From assembly GCA_002700305.1 (NCBI GenBank), contig PACZ01000036.1, positions 1-46,955 of the forward strand: DNA of 46,955 nucleotides, written 5' to 3'. Source of the DNA: Hyphomonas sp. Lineage in GTDB: Bacteria > Pseudomonadota > Alphaproteobacteria > Caulobacterales > Hyphomonadaceae. The notes under the pieces are model-generated. The model saw nothing but the letters and a program-made list of their open reading frames with translations, did no database searches and was not told the DNA's origin. The position numbers and the translations under genes were made by a program. How positions within the stretch are numbered: position 1 is the stretch's first letter; each line of letters opens with the position of its first letter. Shown piece after piece: positions 27,132 to 35,960 of this stretch.

Positions 27132-28168
27132 CAGAGCTCCGCCAGCGCCAGCGGCGCAAACGCCTTCAGATCCTCGGCGCAGCCGCAGCCGTGCTGACGG
27201 TCCTCGCCGTGCTCGTGAATATGGATTTCCGGGGTGGCCCGGCGCAGACCGGACGGACCGGCCAGCCCGTTCTGCCGGACTTCGCTGCAACCCGCGCCGA
27301 AGCGACGGAAATCCGCGTGACGCTGGCCGACGAATCCTACCGTCTGCTGAACACGGCCGATGGCTGGACGCTGGAAGGGTCGAATGGCTATCCCGTCCGC
27401 GCCGACCGGCTGGCGGACCTCGCGACCGGGCTTGGCGAACTGACCTGGGGCGAAGCGCGCACGCGCGATCCGGACAAGCTGAACCGGGTCGGCCTCGGCG
27501 ATCCACGCAAGGGCGGCACCGGCGCGCTGATCGAGCTGGCCAATAGCGATGGGGAAGTGACCGCTTCCATCGTGACGGGGCGCAAAGGAGAGCACCTTTA
27601 TGCGCGCCGGCCAGACGAGATGCAGGCCTATCGCGTCACCGGGGACCTGCCACCGCTCTACAATGGCGATGCCTGGCTGGACCTCGATATTCTCGACATC
27701 AGCCCGGATGCCGTCTCCGCCGTGCGCCTGTTCGACAGATATGGCGAGAGCCTTTACCTGCAGCGCGCCGTCGGGACGAGCGAACGCAGTTTCCGTCCCG
27801 GGCCGCCCTATCAGGACTTCCGCCTGATCAGCCGGCTGGCCGCCTCCACCCCTGCCCTCGCCCTGACGCGTTTCCAGCCCATCGGCGTGAAACCAGCGGA
27901 CGACCTGACAACCCGCCCGGTCGGGCGGCACATCACGGAAACGCATGACGGGCTGGAAGTGGAAGTCGAAGCCTATCGCGAGCCCGATGGCTTCTTCGTC
28001 ACGCTTCGCGCCATTGAGGCCGGCGAAGGCGCCCACCGGGGCAGCACGATCAATGACAAGGCCACAGGCTGGGCATTCGAACTGTCGGAATATGACTGGA
28101 ACGATTTCACACCGGCGGTCAGCTCCATCGTCCGGCCGCCGGAAATCGCGGTGCCGGAAAACCCCTGA
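27128..28168 (+). CDS. DUF4340-family protein, last gene of the ABC operon
   Basis: A 346-residue protein with one N-terminal membrane helix (about residues 12-30) and two consecutive DUF4340-type segments (YRLLNTADGWTLEGSNGYPV, LIELANSDGEV, and LYLQRAVGTSERSF). In the Gld-like operon the DUF4340 protein is the usual fourth gene and is assumed to sit on the outer face of the permease. The start overlaps the GldG-like stop. The stop is only two bases from the convergent DUF1223 stop. Confidence 0.85.
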   Translation: MTELRQRQRRKRLQILGAAAAVLTVLAVLVNMDFRGGPAQTGRTGQPVLPDFAATRAEATEIRVTLADESYRLLNTADGWTLEGSNGYPVRADRLADLATGLGELTWGEARTRDPDKLNRVGLGDPRKGGTGALIELANSDGEVTASIVTGRKGEHLYARRPDEMQAYRVTGDLPPLYNGDAWLDLDILDISPDAVSAVRLFDRYGESLYLQRAVGTSERSFRPGPPYQDFRLISRLAASTPALALTRFQPIGVKPADDLTTRPVGRHITETHDGLEVEVEAYREPDGFFVTLRAIEAGEGAHRGSTINDKATGWAFELSEYDWNDFTPAVSSIVRPPEIAVPENP

Positions 28169-28170
28169 GC

Positions 28171-28833
28171 TTACTCTGCGGCCGGCGGATCCAGCGGCAG
28201 CGTGGCCAGCACGGGCCCGAAGCCGGCTTCCTGCACGATCAGCGCGCAATGTGAATGGCAGACGGGCAGCGTGATCTGGGTGCGCCCGCCAAGCCACGGA
28301 CCGAGCGCGGTCACCTGCGTGACGGGATGAACCATGTCGGTCGTGTTGTCTTCGCCGTCCAGGTAATCGACATACCAGATGTCGGTCAGGCCATCGGCCT
28401 TGCCGCTCAGCTCCACCCCGTCTCCCTTGCGCACAAGACGCACGCCGGCCGGCGTTTCCTTACTGGCCTTGGAGATGGCGGTTTCGACCTTGCCGGGCTT
28501 GTTGCCCGGGCATTGTTCGACGCCGTTATAGACGGTCTGAGGCGTATAGGGCCCGCGCAGGCGGAACCGGTCGACATAGGCGCGCTGGCGCTCTTTCGAC
28601 TCACCCATGGCCATGGGGTCCTTGCCGCCCAGATAGTCCCAGTAATCCACCGACCAGGTGAGGATCAGGACATCGTCGCGGGCTTCCTCAACAGCCTTCA
28701 GTGTCGCATGCGCCTTCGGACAGGCCCGGCAATTCTGGGATGCGAAGAGCTCAATGAGGGTCGGCGACTCCGCCTGGGCGGCGGGGACGGCGACGGGCGA
28801 CAGGACGAAAAGGGCTGCGAGCAGGCGTTTCAT
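28171..28833 (-). CDS. DUF1223-family thioredoxin-like exported protein
   Basis: A 220-residue protein with a cleavable signal peptide (cleavage near AAQA/ES) and a thioredoxin-like DUF1223 domain. The CxxC-like site is CRAC (Cys35-Cys38) in LFASQNCRACPKA, followed by a typical thioredoxin second helix. The family is abundant in Alphaproteobacteria and its partner is not known. It is transcribed away from the ABC operon and towards the acnA terminator region, with a 120-base gap to acnA. Confidence 0.8.
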   Translation of the reverse strand: MKRLLAALFVLSPVAVPAAQAESPTLIELFASQNCRACPKAHATLKAVEEARDDVLILTWSVDYWDYLGGKDPMAMGESKERQRAYVDRFRLRGPYTPQTVYNGVEQCPGNKPGKVETAISKASKETPAGVRLVRKGDGVELSGKADGLTDIWYVDYLDGEDNTTDMVHPVTQVTALGPWLGGRTQITLPVCHSHCALIVQEAGFGPVLATLPLDPPAAE

Positions 28834-28895
28834 AGCGGTTTTATGTATAGATCACCCTTGCCCTGACAACACAATCACAGCGGTGTGAGGGCTGC

Positions 28896-28927
28896 AAAAA
28901 ACCCCCACAGCGCCTGCTGCGGGGGTT
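28896..28927 (-). terminator. Rho-independent terminator of acnA
   Basis: On the minus strand a 12-bp stem AACCCCCGCAGC / GCTGTGGGGGTT (one G-T pair) with loop AGGC is followed by a run of T. It lies 26 bases after the acnA stop codon, the textbook arrangement. Confidence 0.9.
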
Positions 28928-28953
28928 CTGAAGATGTGTTCCGGTCAGCCGCC

Positions 28954-31641
28954 TCAGGCAGCGCCGCGCGCCAGGTTGCGCAGCACATAGTGCAGGATGC
29001 CGCCATTGCGGTAATAGTCCAGCTCGTTCTCGGTATCGATGCGGACCACCGTGTTGGCGGTGAAGGTCGTGCCGTCTTCACGGGTGATCTTCACTTCCAT
29101 CGACTGGCGCGGCTTGATGTTACCGATGCCTTCGATGGTCACCTGCTCCTTACCGGTCAGGCCGAGGGCGCCAACGCTTTCGCCTTCCGCAAACTCCAGC
29201 GGCAGGACGCCCATGCCGATCAGGTTGGAGCGGTGGATCCGCTCGAAGCTGCCAGCGATCACGGCGCGGACGCCGAGCAGCACGGTGCCTTTGGCGGCCC
29301 AGTCACGCGAAGATCCGTTGCCGTAGAGGTCGCCGGCAAACACGACCAGCGGCGTACCTTCGGCCTCGTACTTCATGGCGGCATCATAGATCGGCATCTG
29401 TTCGCCGTCCGGATAGTGGATCGTCACGCCGCCTTCGACACCCGGAACCATCTGGTTCTTGATGCGGATATTGGCGAAGGTGCCGCGCATCATGACTTCA
29501 TGGTTGCCCCGGCGCGAGCCGTAGGAGTTGAAGTCCAGCGGCGAGACCTGGTGTTCCTGCAGGTAGATGCCAGCCGGGCTGGAGGCCTTGATCGAACCGG
29601 CCGGAGAAATGTGGTCGGTGGTGATCGAGTCGCCGAAGACGGCAAGCACCCGGGCATCCTTCACATCGGTCGGCGCATCCACGTCGAGGGTCATGCCTTC
29701 GAAGTAAGGCGGGTTTTGGACATAGGTCGAGGCAGGCGGCCAGCTATAGGTCTGTCCGCCGGAGACTTCGATGCCCTGCCAGTGCTCGTCGCCCTTGAAG
29801 ACGTCGGAATAGCGCTCGGCGAACATTTGCGGGGTCACGGCCTTGGCCATGATTTCGGCAATCTCGTGCGAGGTCGGCCAGATGTCTTTCAGGTAGACGT
29901 CATTGCCATTCTTGTCGGTGCCGATCGGATCCTTGGTCAGGTTCTTGCGCAGCGTACCAGCAATCGCATAGGCGACGACCAGCGGCGGCGAGGCGAGATA
30001 GTTCGCCTTGATGTCCGGGCCGATACGGCCTTCGAAGTTCCGGTTGCCCGAGAGAACCGAGCAGGACACGAGGTCGCCGTCTGCGATGGCTTTCGCCAGC
30101 GGCGGATCCAGCGGTCCGGAGTTACCGATACAGGTGGTGCAGCCATAGCCGACCAGGTTGAAGCCGAGGGCGTTCAGGTCGTCGGTCAGGCCGGCCTTGT
30201 CGAGATAGTCGGTGACGACCTGCGATCCGGGCGCCAGCGACGTCTTCACCCACGGCTTGCGGGTGAGGCCCAGTTCATGGGCCTTCCTGGCCACGAGGCC
30301 CGCGGCGATCAGCACGGACGGGTTGGACGTGTTGGTACAGGAGGTGATGGCAGCGATGAACACGTCACCATGGGTGACCGTGTAGTCTTCGCCTTCCACG
30401 GCAATCGGCTCAGCCGCGTCGGACGCCTTTCCGAACTCTTTCGACATGGCTTCGGCGAACGCGATATCGCCTTCGGACAGCAGCACGCGGTCCTGCGGGC
30501 GTTTCGGGCCGGAGATCGACGGCACAACGGCGCCGAGGTCGAGTTCCAGCGTGTCGGTGAAGATCGGCTCGGCCTGGTCCGGACGCCAGTAGCCCTGCGC
30601 CTTGGCATAGGCTTCGACCAGTTCGACACGGTCCGCATCGCGGCCGGTATTGCTGAGATATTTCACCGTATCATGGTCGACCGGGAAGAAGCCGCAGGTC
30701 GCGCCGTATTCCGGTGCCATGTTGGAGATGGTCGCCTGGTCTTCCAGGGTCAGGTTCGACAGGCCCGGGCCATAGAATTCGACGAATTTGCCGACAACGC
30801 CCTTCTGGCGGAGCATCTGCACGACGGTGAGCACGAGGTCGGTCGCCGTGGCGCCTTCAGCCATCTTGCCGTCGAGGCGGAAGCCGATGACTTCCGGGAT
30901 CAGCATGGAGACCGGCTGGCCAAGCATGGCGGCTTCAGCCTCGATCCCGCCGACACCCCAACCAAGGACGGACAGGCCGTTGATCATGGTCGTATGCGAG
31001 TCGGTGCCGACACAGGTGTCCGGATAGGCGACCAGTTCGCCGTCCTCTTCCTTCGTCCAGACGGTCTGGCCGAGATATTCGAGGTTCACCTGGTGGCAGA
31101 TGCCGGTGCCGGGCGGCACAACGCGGAAATTCTCGAACGCGGTCGAGCCCCAGCGCAGGAACTCGTAGCGCTCCTGGTTGCGCTTGTATTCGATCTCGAC
31201 GTTCTTCTTGAAGCTGTCCGGGCCGGCGAAGCTGTCGACCATGACCGAGTGGTCGATGACGAGGTCGACCGGGACCTGCGGATTGATGGCTTCAGCCGAA
31301 GCGCCGAGCTTCTTGGCGGCGTCGCGCATGGCGGCAAGGTCGACCACGGCCGGAACGCCGGTGAAGTCCTGCATCAGGACGCGCGCCGGGCGGTAGGCGA
31401 TCTCGTGATCGTCCTTGCCCTTGTTGTCGAGCCATTTCTTGAACGCGAGAATGTCGTCCTTGGTGACGGTCTTGCCGTCTTCAAAGCGCAGCATGTTTTC
31501 CAGCAGCACTTTCAGCGAGGCCGGAAGGCGGGAAACATCGCCAAGTCCGTTCTCGGCGGCGGCCTCGATGGAATAATAGGTGTAAGTCTTGCCACCAGCG
31601 GTGAGCGTGCGTTTGGAATTAAAGCTGTCGAGGGACGGCAT
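28954..31641 (-). CDS. acnA: Aconitate hydratase A
   Basis: An 895-residue [4Fe-4S] enzyme interconverting citrate and isocitrate in the TCA cycle. The Cys ligands of the cluster are Cys435 (TSCTN), Cys501 and Cys504 (GCTTCIG), and the substrate-binding segments [14 protein letters not shown] and [10 protein letters not shown] are present. The size and order fit the IRP1-like AcnA group rather than AcnB. GAGG lies about 10 bases before the ATG. It is followed by a strong terminator and reads alone. Confidence 0.97.
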   Translation of the reverse strand: MPSLDSFNSKRTLTAGGKTYTYYSIEAAAENGLGDVSRLPASLKVLLENMLRFEDGKTVTKDDILAFKKWLDNKGKDDHEIAYRPARVLMQDFTGVPAVVDLAAMRDAAKKLGASAEAINPQVPVDLVIDHSVMVDSFAGPDSFKKNVEIEYKRNQERYEFLRWGSTAFENFRVVPPGTGICHQVNLEYLGQTVWTKEEDGELVAYPDTCVGTDSHTTMINGLSVLGWGVGGIEAEAAMLGQPVSMLIPEVIGFRLDGKMAEGATATDLVLTVVQMLRQKGVVGKFVEFYGPGLSNLTLEDQATISNMAPEYGATCGFFPVDHDTVKYLSNTGRDADRVELVEAYAKAQGYWRPDQAEPIFTDTLELDLGAVVPSISGPKRPQDRVLLSEGDIAFAEAMSKEFGKASDAAEPIAVEGEDYTVTHGDVFIAAITSCTNTSNPSVLIAAGLVARKAHELGLTRKPWVKTSLAPGSQVVTDYLDKAGLTDDLNALGFNLVGYGCTTCIGNSGPLDPPLAKAIADGDLVSCSVLSGNRNFEGRIGPDIKANYLASPPLVVAYAIAGTLRKNLTKDPIGTDKNGNDVYLKDIWPTSHEIAEIMAKAVTPQMFAERYSDVFKGDEHWQGIEVSGGQTYSWPPASTYVQNPPYFEGMTLDVDAPTDVKDARVLAVFGDSITTDHISPAGSIKASSPAGIYLQEHQVSPLDFNSYGSRRGNHEVMMRGTFANIRIKNQMVPGVEGGVTIHYPDGEQMPIYDAAMKYEAEGTPLVVFAGDLYGNGSSRDWAAKGTVLLGVRAVIAGSFERIHRSNLIGMGVLPLEFAEGESVGALGLTGKEQVTIEGIGNIKPRQSMEVKITREDGTTFTANTVVRIDTENELDYYRNGGILHYVLRNLARGAA

Positions 31642-31812
31642 GGGAGGGGAACCTCGCGTCTGAGATGTGAATCCGGGGCCGCCTGGCGGAATGGGCGGCG
31701 CGTGCCCGTCTCATATAAGGCTGAACGCGCTGACGCAATCGGGACAAAGGGACTATCCTGCAGCGCCTGAGCCGATAAAACGGGCCTTCAAACAGGCAGG
31801 TAGGAGATCCTG

Positions 31813-31884
31813 ATGTCCCCACACACGCCAGATTCCCTTGATTTGCGCCAGTCCGGGCGCGGAAACGGGTGCTGCGCAGCGTGA
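31813..31884 (+). CDS. Possible 23-residue leader peptide upstream of ccmA
   Basis: AGGAG at 31802-31806, six bases before an ATG at 31813, introduces a 23-codon frame MSPHTPDSLDLRQSGRGNG followed by CCAA and stop. Its TGA overlaps a GTG at 31881 in the form GTGA, so the ribosome finishing this peptide could begin ccmA. The peptide itself resembles no known family. Codon use is not distinctive. It may be a translated leader that tunes ccm expression, or just an accident of a good ribosome site; both are possible. Confidence 0.4.
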   Translation: MSPHTPDSLDLRQSGRGNGCCAA

Positions 31885-32453
31885 CGGATACCCTGCTCTC
31901 TGCCACCGGCCTCGGCATGATTCGGGGGGAACGGGTGTTATTCACCGGCGTCGGCCTGTCGGTGGCGCCGGGCGAAAGCCTCGTCCTGCGCGGCTCGAAC
32001 GGCGCGGGCAAAACGACCCTGCTGCGCATCCTGGCAGGGCTGACCCGGCCGGAGGCTGGCGATGTGACCCGCAACGGCCTGCACCACTGGTTCGCGCACC
32101 GCGAAGGGCTGAAGCCGCACGAGACCCCGCGTACACATCTTGGACTCTGGGCGAAGGCCTGGGGCTCGGACGCCGATCTGGACTCAGTGCTCACCCAAAT
32201 GGGACTGAAACGCCCGGCAGACGTGCCCGCACGCTATCTTTCCGCCGGGCAGCGCCGTCGCACAGCCCTTGGCCGTCTTTTGCTGGAGAAACGGCCGATC
32301 TGGATGCTGGACGAACCCTACACCGCCCTTGATGCCGAAGGCCGCGACCTGGTGCTGGAGCTGATCGAGGATCATCTGAAATCCGGCGGCGGCGTGATTG
32401 CGGCCATCCATGGCGAGTCCGGCTTCGTCCCATCGAATGAGGTCGTGTTGTGA
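31881..32453 (+). CDS. ccmA: Cytochrome c biogenesis ABC exporter ATPase CcmA
   Basis: A 190-residue ATPase of the haem-handling System I pathway, which supplies haem for periplasmic cytochromes c. Walker A is GSNGAGKTT, the signature LSAGQRRR and Walker B WMLDEP. The likely start is the GTG at 31881, coupled to the leader frame; a GTG twelve bases earlier (31869) gives four more residues and lacks a ribosome site. The end overlaps ccmB (GTGA). Other ccm genes (E, F, H) are not in this window. Confidence 0.92.
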   Translation: MTDTLLSATGLGMIRGERVLFTGVGLSVAPGESLVLRGSNGAGKTTLLRILAGLTRPEAGDVTRNGLHHWFAHREGLKPHETPRTHLGLWAKAWGSDADLDSVLTQMGLKRPADVPARYLSAGQRRRTALGRLLLEKRPIWMLDEPYTALDAEGRDLVLELIEDHLKSGGGVIAAIHGESGFVPSNEVVL

Positions 32454-33115
32454 GGCCCGCGCCGATCCTCTCCGCTTTCCGCCAGGCACTGGGCGAAGCC
32501 TGGGCCGGCGGGGCAGGCGCGCTGCTGCCGCTTGGCTTTTTTGCTGGCGCTGCCGTGCTCGTGCCGCTCGGCATCGGCACCGACCCGGCAACGCTGCGTG
32601 CCGTGGGGCCCGGCATTCTCTGGGTTGCGCTTGCGCTCTCCAGCCTCGTCACGCTGGAACGGATCTTCCAGGCGGATACAGAAGACGGTGCGCTGGACCT
32701 GTGGCTGCAGACGGGCGCGCCTGCCTCCGCGATTGCCGGGGCCAAGACGTTTGCACACTGGCTGGCCGCGGGCCTGCCGCTTGCGCTGCTCTCCCCGCTC
32801 CTTGCGCTGATGTTCCAGGCCGAAGCCTCCGCTGACCTCCTGCGCAATGCAGCGCTCTACGCCCTTGGCGGACTTGCCTTCTATTTCTGGGGCGGTGTCG
32901 GCGCAGCCCTGTCAGCGACGGTGCGGCGAGGCGGCCTGTTGATCAGCCTCATCGCCCTGCCATTGTATGTCCCGACCGCCATTTTCGGAGCGCTCTCGAT
33001 GACCCATGGCCCCGGCAGCGAAAGCGCGCCCCTGTTCCTGGCGGCCTCCACCCTGTTCGCGCTGGCCGTCGCGCCGTTTGCCATGGCTGCAGCCTTGCGC
33101 TTGGCGGCAGACTGA
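32450..33115 (+). CDS. ccmB: Cytochrome c biogenesis membrane protein CcmB
   Basis: A 221-residue permease with six predicted membrane helices, partner of CcmA in the haem release step of CcmC/CcmE. It begins with a GTG whose first bases are shared with the ccmA stop, a sign of coupled translation. The sequence runs as expected for CcmB, for example FRQALGEAWAGG at the N-terminus and SADLLRNAALYAL in the middle. A gap of 20 bases separates it from ccmC. Confidence 0.9.
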   Translation: MRPAPILSAFRQALGEAWAGGAGALLPLGFFAGAAVLVPLGIGTDPATLRAVGPGILWVALALSSLVTLERIFQADTEDGALDLWLQTGAPASAIAGAKTFAHWLAAGLPLALLSPLLALMFQAEASADLLRNAALYALGGLAFYFWGGVGAALSATVRRGGLLISLIALPLYVPTAIFGALSMTHGPGSESAPLFLAASTLFALAVAPFAMAAALRLAAD

Positions 33116-33135
33116 GGGAGCGGTATCGCAAGTCC

Positions 33136-33867
33136 ATGTTTTCCTGGTTCGCAAACCCCCTCCGTTTCATGCGCCTGTCGAACTGGCTGGCCCCGCTTTG
33201 CTATGCGCTGGCCGTGCTGCTGATCGGCTGGGGCCTGTGGCAAGGCCTCTGGGTGGTTCCGAAGGACGAATATCAGGGCGGGGACATCATGCGCGTGATG
33301 TTCCTGCATGTGCCGGCCGCATGGCTTGCCATGGCAAGCTACATGGCGATGGCGGTGATGAGTTTCATCTGGTTCATCTGGCGCCATGAAGTGGCTGACA
33401 TCGCGGCGAAATCCATCGCCCCGCTGGGCGCAGTCTGGACGGCGATCTGCCTGGCCACCGGATCGATCTGGGGCAAGCCGACCTGGGGCACCTGGTGGCA
33501 ATGGGATGACGCCCGGATGATGTCGGTCCTGTTCATGTTCTTCCTCTTCCTCGGCTACATGGCGCTGCGCGCCTCGATGGATACCCGCCAGAAGGCGGCC
33601 CGGGCGGGCGCGATCCTCGCCATGGTGGGCGCGATCAATGTGCCGCTGATCAAATTCTCCGTGGACCTCTTCACCTCTCTACACCAGGATTCCAGCGTGC
33701 TGACCGCAGACGGCCCGAAAATGGCCGCCGTCTATCTCTGGCCCCTGCTGGCCAGCGGTCTTGGCCACACCCTGCTCTTCGCTGGCCTGACGCAGACGCT
33801 GATGCGCGCCGAGATCTGGGACCGGCGCACCGCACAGGCGAATGCAAAACTTATGGCGGAGGGCTGA
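33136..33867 (+). CDS. ccmC: Haem exporter / haem-handling protein CcmC
   Basis: A 243-residue, six-helix membrane protein that loads haem onto CcmE. The tryptophan-rich WWD domain reads WGTWWQWDDARMMS, with the histidine-bearing loops FLHVPAAWL and SLHQDSS on either side. Known family members have WDAR, so the WDDAR here is one residue longer; whether this is a lineage trait or an oddity is unclear. It follows ccmB by 20 bases and ends six bases from ccmD. Confidence 0.9.
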   Translation: MFSWFANPLRFMRLSNWLAPLCYALAVLLIGWGLWQGLWVVPKDEYQGGDIMRVMFLHVPAAWLAMASYMAMAVMSFIWFIWRHEVADIAAKSIAPLGAVWTAICLATGSIWGKPTWGTWWQWDDARMMSVLFMFFLFLGYMALRASMDTRQKAARAGAILAMVGAINVPLIKFSVDLFTSLHQDSSVLTADGPKMAAVYLWPLLASGLGHTLLFAGLTQTLMRAEIWDRRTAQANAKLMAEG

Positions 33868-33873
33868 GCAATC

Positions 33874-34038
33874 ATGCTGCCGGACTTCGACAAGAATGCC
33901 GTCTTCATCTGGGCCTGCTATGGCATCGGCGCCGTCAGCCTGGGCCTGACCATCCTGATCGTCACCCTGCGGGCGAAAGCTTCGCAGGCAAAAATGCAGC
34001 GGGCTGAAGCGCGCCTGCGCGGAGATGACGCAGCATGA
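33874..34038 (+). CDS. ccmD: CcmD
   Basis: A 54-residue protein with one membrane helix (ACYGIGAVSLGLTILIVTL) and a basic C-terminal tail. In known systems CcmD stabilises the CcmABC complex during release of holo-CcmE. The ATG at 33874 follows the ccmC stop by six bases, and the stop overlaps the first ATG of ccmG (ATGA at 34035-34038). It is shorter than many automatic gene finders report. Confidence 0.85.
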   Translation: MLPDFDKNAVFIWACYGIGAVSLGLTILIVTLRAKASQAKMQRAEARLRGDDAA

Positions 34039-34556
34039 AACGCTGGCTCGCGGCCATTCCGGTCACTGCACTCGTCCTGTTTGCGGGCCTGGCCGGCTGG
34101 GAACTCAGCCATCCGGCGAAAGGCGATTTCGAGCGCGTCTCCCGCACAGCGCCGGACCGGAGCTTCGAACGGCTGGAAGGCGGCACGCTGAGTTTCGCGC
34201 CCAGTCCGACCGGGGAGACGATCGCCGTGAACCTGTTTGCGAGCTGGTGCGCGCCCTGTGAGGCCGAGCATCCGCGTCTGACAGCGCTGGCGAAGGCCCA
34301 TCCGGGGCAGGTTTATGGGGTGCTGTACAAGGATGCACCGGCCAATGGACGGAAATTCCTGAACGAACTTGGCAATCCGTATGCCGATATCGTGCTGGAT
34401 CCGGATGGTCAGGGCGGTCTGGACTTCGGCCTGACAGGTGTGCCGGAAACCTTTGTGATCTCAGCCGATGGCGAGATTCTGGAGCATATTGCCGGACCGC
34501 TCGATGCGGACGCGGTGAAACGGGTGGGCGAGGCGCTCAGCGCGCCCCGCCCCTGA
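34035..34556 (+). CDS. ccmG: Thiol:disulfide interchange protein CcmG/DsbE
   Basis: A 173-residue, membrane-anchored thioredoxin that keeps apocytochrome c cysteines reduced. A membrane helix spans residues ~6-22. The active site WCAPC has Cys72 and Cys75, and GVPETF is the cis-proline loop, of the usual form in CcmG. Its ATG lies inside the ccmD stop. The stop is 15 bases from the convergent MarR gene. Confidence 0.94.
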   Translation: MKRWLAAIPVTALVLFAGLAGWELSHPAKGDFERVSRTAPDRSFERLEGGTLSFAPSPTGETIAVNLFASWCAPCEAEHPRLTALAKAHPGQVYGVLYKDAPANGRKFLNELGNPYADIVLDPDGQGGLDFGLTGVPETFVISADGEILEHIAGPLDADAVKRVGEALSAPRP

Positions 34557-34571
34557 ACCCTTTAAGCCAGA

Positions 34572-35279
34572 TTACTTCTTCTTGGCTTTACGAGCGGCCG
34601 GCTTCTTGGCCGGAGCTTTTTTCACGGCCGGTGCTTTTGCAGCAGCAGCGGCTTTCTTCGGTGCAGCCTTCTTAGGAGCGGCTTTTTTCGGAGCGGCCTT
34701 CTTGGCGGCCGGTTTTGCGGCAGCTTTCTTCGGTGCAGCGGCCTTTTTGGCAGCCGGCTTCTTGGCCGGTGCTTTTTTCGCAGCAGGTGCTTTCTTGGCC
34801 GGAGCCTTCTTCGGTGCAGCAGCCTTCGGCGCGGCTTTCGGAGCCGGGGCCGGCTTGGCTTCTTCTTCCGTCAGGCCGACGAGGCCGGACATCAGGGCGT
34901 CCTGCTTCACTTTCGCGAGGCCGGAGAAGAGTGCAGCGTCAGCAGCCTGAACAGCCGGAAGGGCCTTATCCAGGGCTTTCTTGCCTTTTGCCGTCAGGGA
35001 GACAGACTTGGCACGCGCATCGGTTTTCGAAGCAGCACGCTTGATCAGACCGCTGGTTTCCATACGGGCGACCATGTCTGCGAGGGTCGAACGGTCGATG
35101 CCGGTGGCATTGACGAGATCCGACTGGCTGGCGCCTTCATTGCCGTCCAGGGCTGCGAGCAGCGAGAACTGGCGCAGCGTGATGCCGGCGGAGCGGAGCG
35201 CCTTGGCGCTGTGGTTTGCAGCAGCCTGCTGAGCGCGGTGCAGCAGGTGGCTTGGCGAAGCATTGAGATTGAATGACAT
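34572..35279 (-). CDS. MarR-type DNA-binding protein with histone-H1-like Lys/Ala/Pro tail
   Basis: A 235-residue protein in two parts. Residues ~1-135 are a winged-helix MarR domain (TLRQFSLLAALDGNEGASQSDLVNATG, IDRSTLADMVARMETSGLIKRAA, cited in part) with the usual dimerising helices. Residues 141-235 consist almost entirely of Lys, Ala and Pro in KKAAPKKA and AKKAPA units (only Val219 and Arg230 differ), a composition shared with eukaryotic linker-histone tails and tails of mycobacterial HupB. It would bind DNA without sequence preference. The gene is transcribed alone. The tail-coding DNA is a GC-rich imperfect repeat of the units AAGAAGGC/GCAGCA type, so slippage or assembly error in length is possible. 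Confidence 0.85.
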   Translation of the reverse strand: MSFNLNASPSHLLHRAQQAAANHSAKALRSAGITLRQFSLLAALDGNEGASQSDLVNATGIDRSTLADMVARMETSGLIKRAASKTDARAKSVSLTAKGKKALDKALPAVQAADAALFSGLAKVKQDALMSGLVGLTEEEAKPAPAPKAAPKAAAPKKAPAKKAPAAKKAPAKKPAAKKAAAPKKAAAKPAAKKAAPKKAAPKKAAPKKAAAAAKAPAVKKAPAKKPAARKAKKK

Positions 35280-35403
35280 TTTCGTTTACCTTTCGAGGGA
35301 TGACTTAACTAGATCGGCGGCCGACCCACCCACAAGCCCCCTAAAGCAGAGGCCCGTGTGCGGATCAATACCCCTCTCTTAGAACGCGATTGGATAACAA
35401 CAG

Positions 35404-35955
35404 ATGACGGATCAATTATCGAATCCTTTCATTTCGCCCCTTTTTCACATGGAAACGCCCGAAGGAGACGATAAATTGCGGCGTGTTTGCGCGCATTGCC
35501 GGTTTATCGACTATGTGAACCCAAAAATCGTTGCCGGGTCGGTTGTGACCAAAGATGACCGGATTTTACTCTGCCGGCGCGCAATCGAGCCCCGAAAAGG
35601 TTACTGGACCCTCCCGGCCGGATTCATGGAAGAAGGGGAAACGGTCGAGGAAGGTGCACGGAGGGAAGCCCAGGAAGAAGCGTGCGCGGATATCCGGATC
35701 CAACAGTTACTCGCCGTTTACTCTGTTCCCCGCATTGCGCAGGTTCAGGTCATGTTCCGGGCGGAGCTGATGTCTGACATTGCCGCCGGGCCGGAGAGTG
35801 AGGAAGTCGGATTATTTGCCTGGAAGGACATACCTTGGTCGGAACTCGCTTTTCCGACTGTCATCTGGGCGCTGACCCACTATGCGGAAACCCGGCACCT
35901 GCCCGCCTTTCCGCCCTTCGCCAACCCTCCGGGAACTGAAAAGCTCACCCATTAG
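35404..35955 (+). CDS. Nudix hydrolase
   Basis: A 183-residue hydrolase of nucleoside-diphosphate-linked compounds. The Nudix box runs from Gly73 to Ala95 (GFMEEGETVEEGARREAQEEA) with the REUxEE core complete, and a CxxC (Cys29, Cys32) before IDYVNPK resembles the N-terminal zinc-like element in NADH pyrophosphatase-type Nudix enzymes. The substrate is uncertain (ADP-ribose, NADH or another). The gene is convergent with the septation-protein gene; the stops are five bases apart. Confidence 0.88.
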   Translation: MTDQLSNPFISPLFHMETPEGDDKLRRVCAHCRFIDYVNPKIVAGSVVTKDDRILLCRRAIEPRKGYWTLPAGFMEEGETVEEGARREAQEEACADIRIQQLLAVYSVPRIAQVQVMFRAELMSDIAAGPESEEVGLFAWKDIPWSELAFPTVIWALTHYAETRHLPAFPPFANPPGTEKLTH

Positions 35956-35960
35956 GCGAG

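Noticed and set aside
28885-31770. A 961-codon open frame on the + strand
   Set aside because: It is antisense to acnA, whose product is recognisable throughout with cluster-binding cysteines; long antisense frames are normal in GC-rich DNA.
34590-34860. Tandem-like DNA repeats that could be taken for a microsatellite or mobile repeat
   Set aside because: They encode the Lys/Ala/Pro tail in frame without stops and belong to one protein; no flanking repeats or target duplications were seen.
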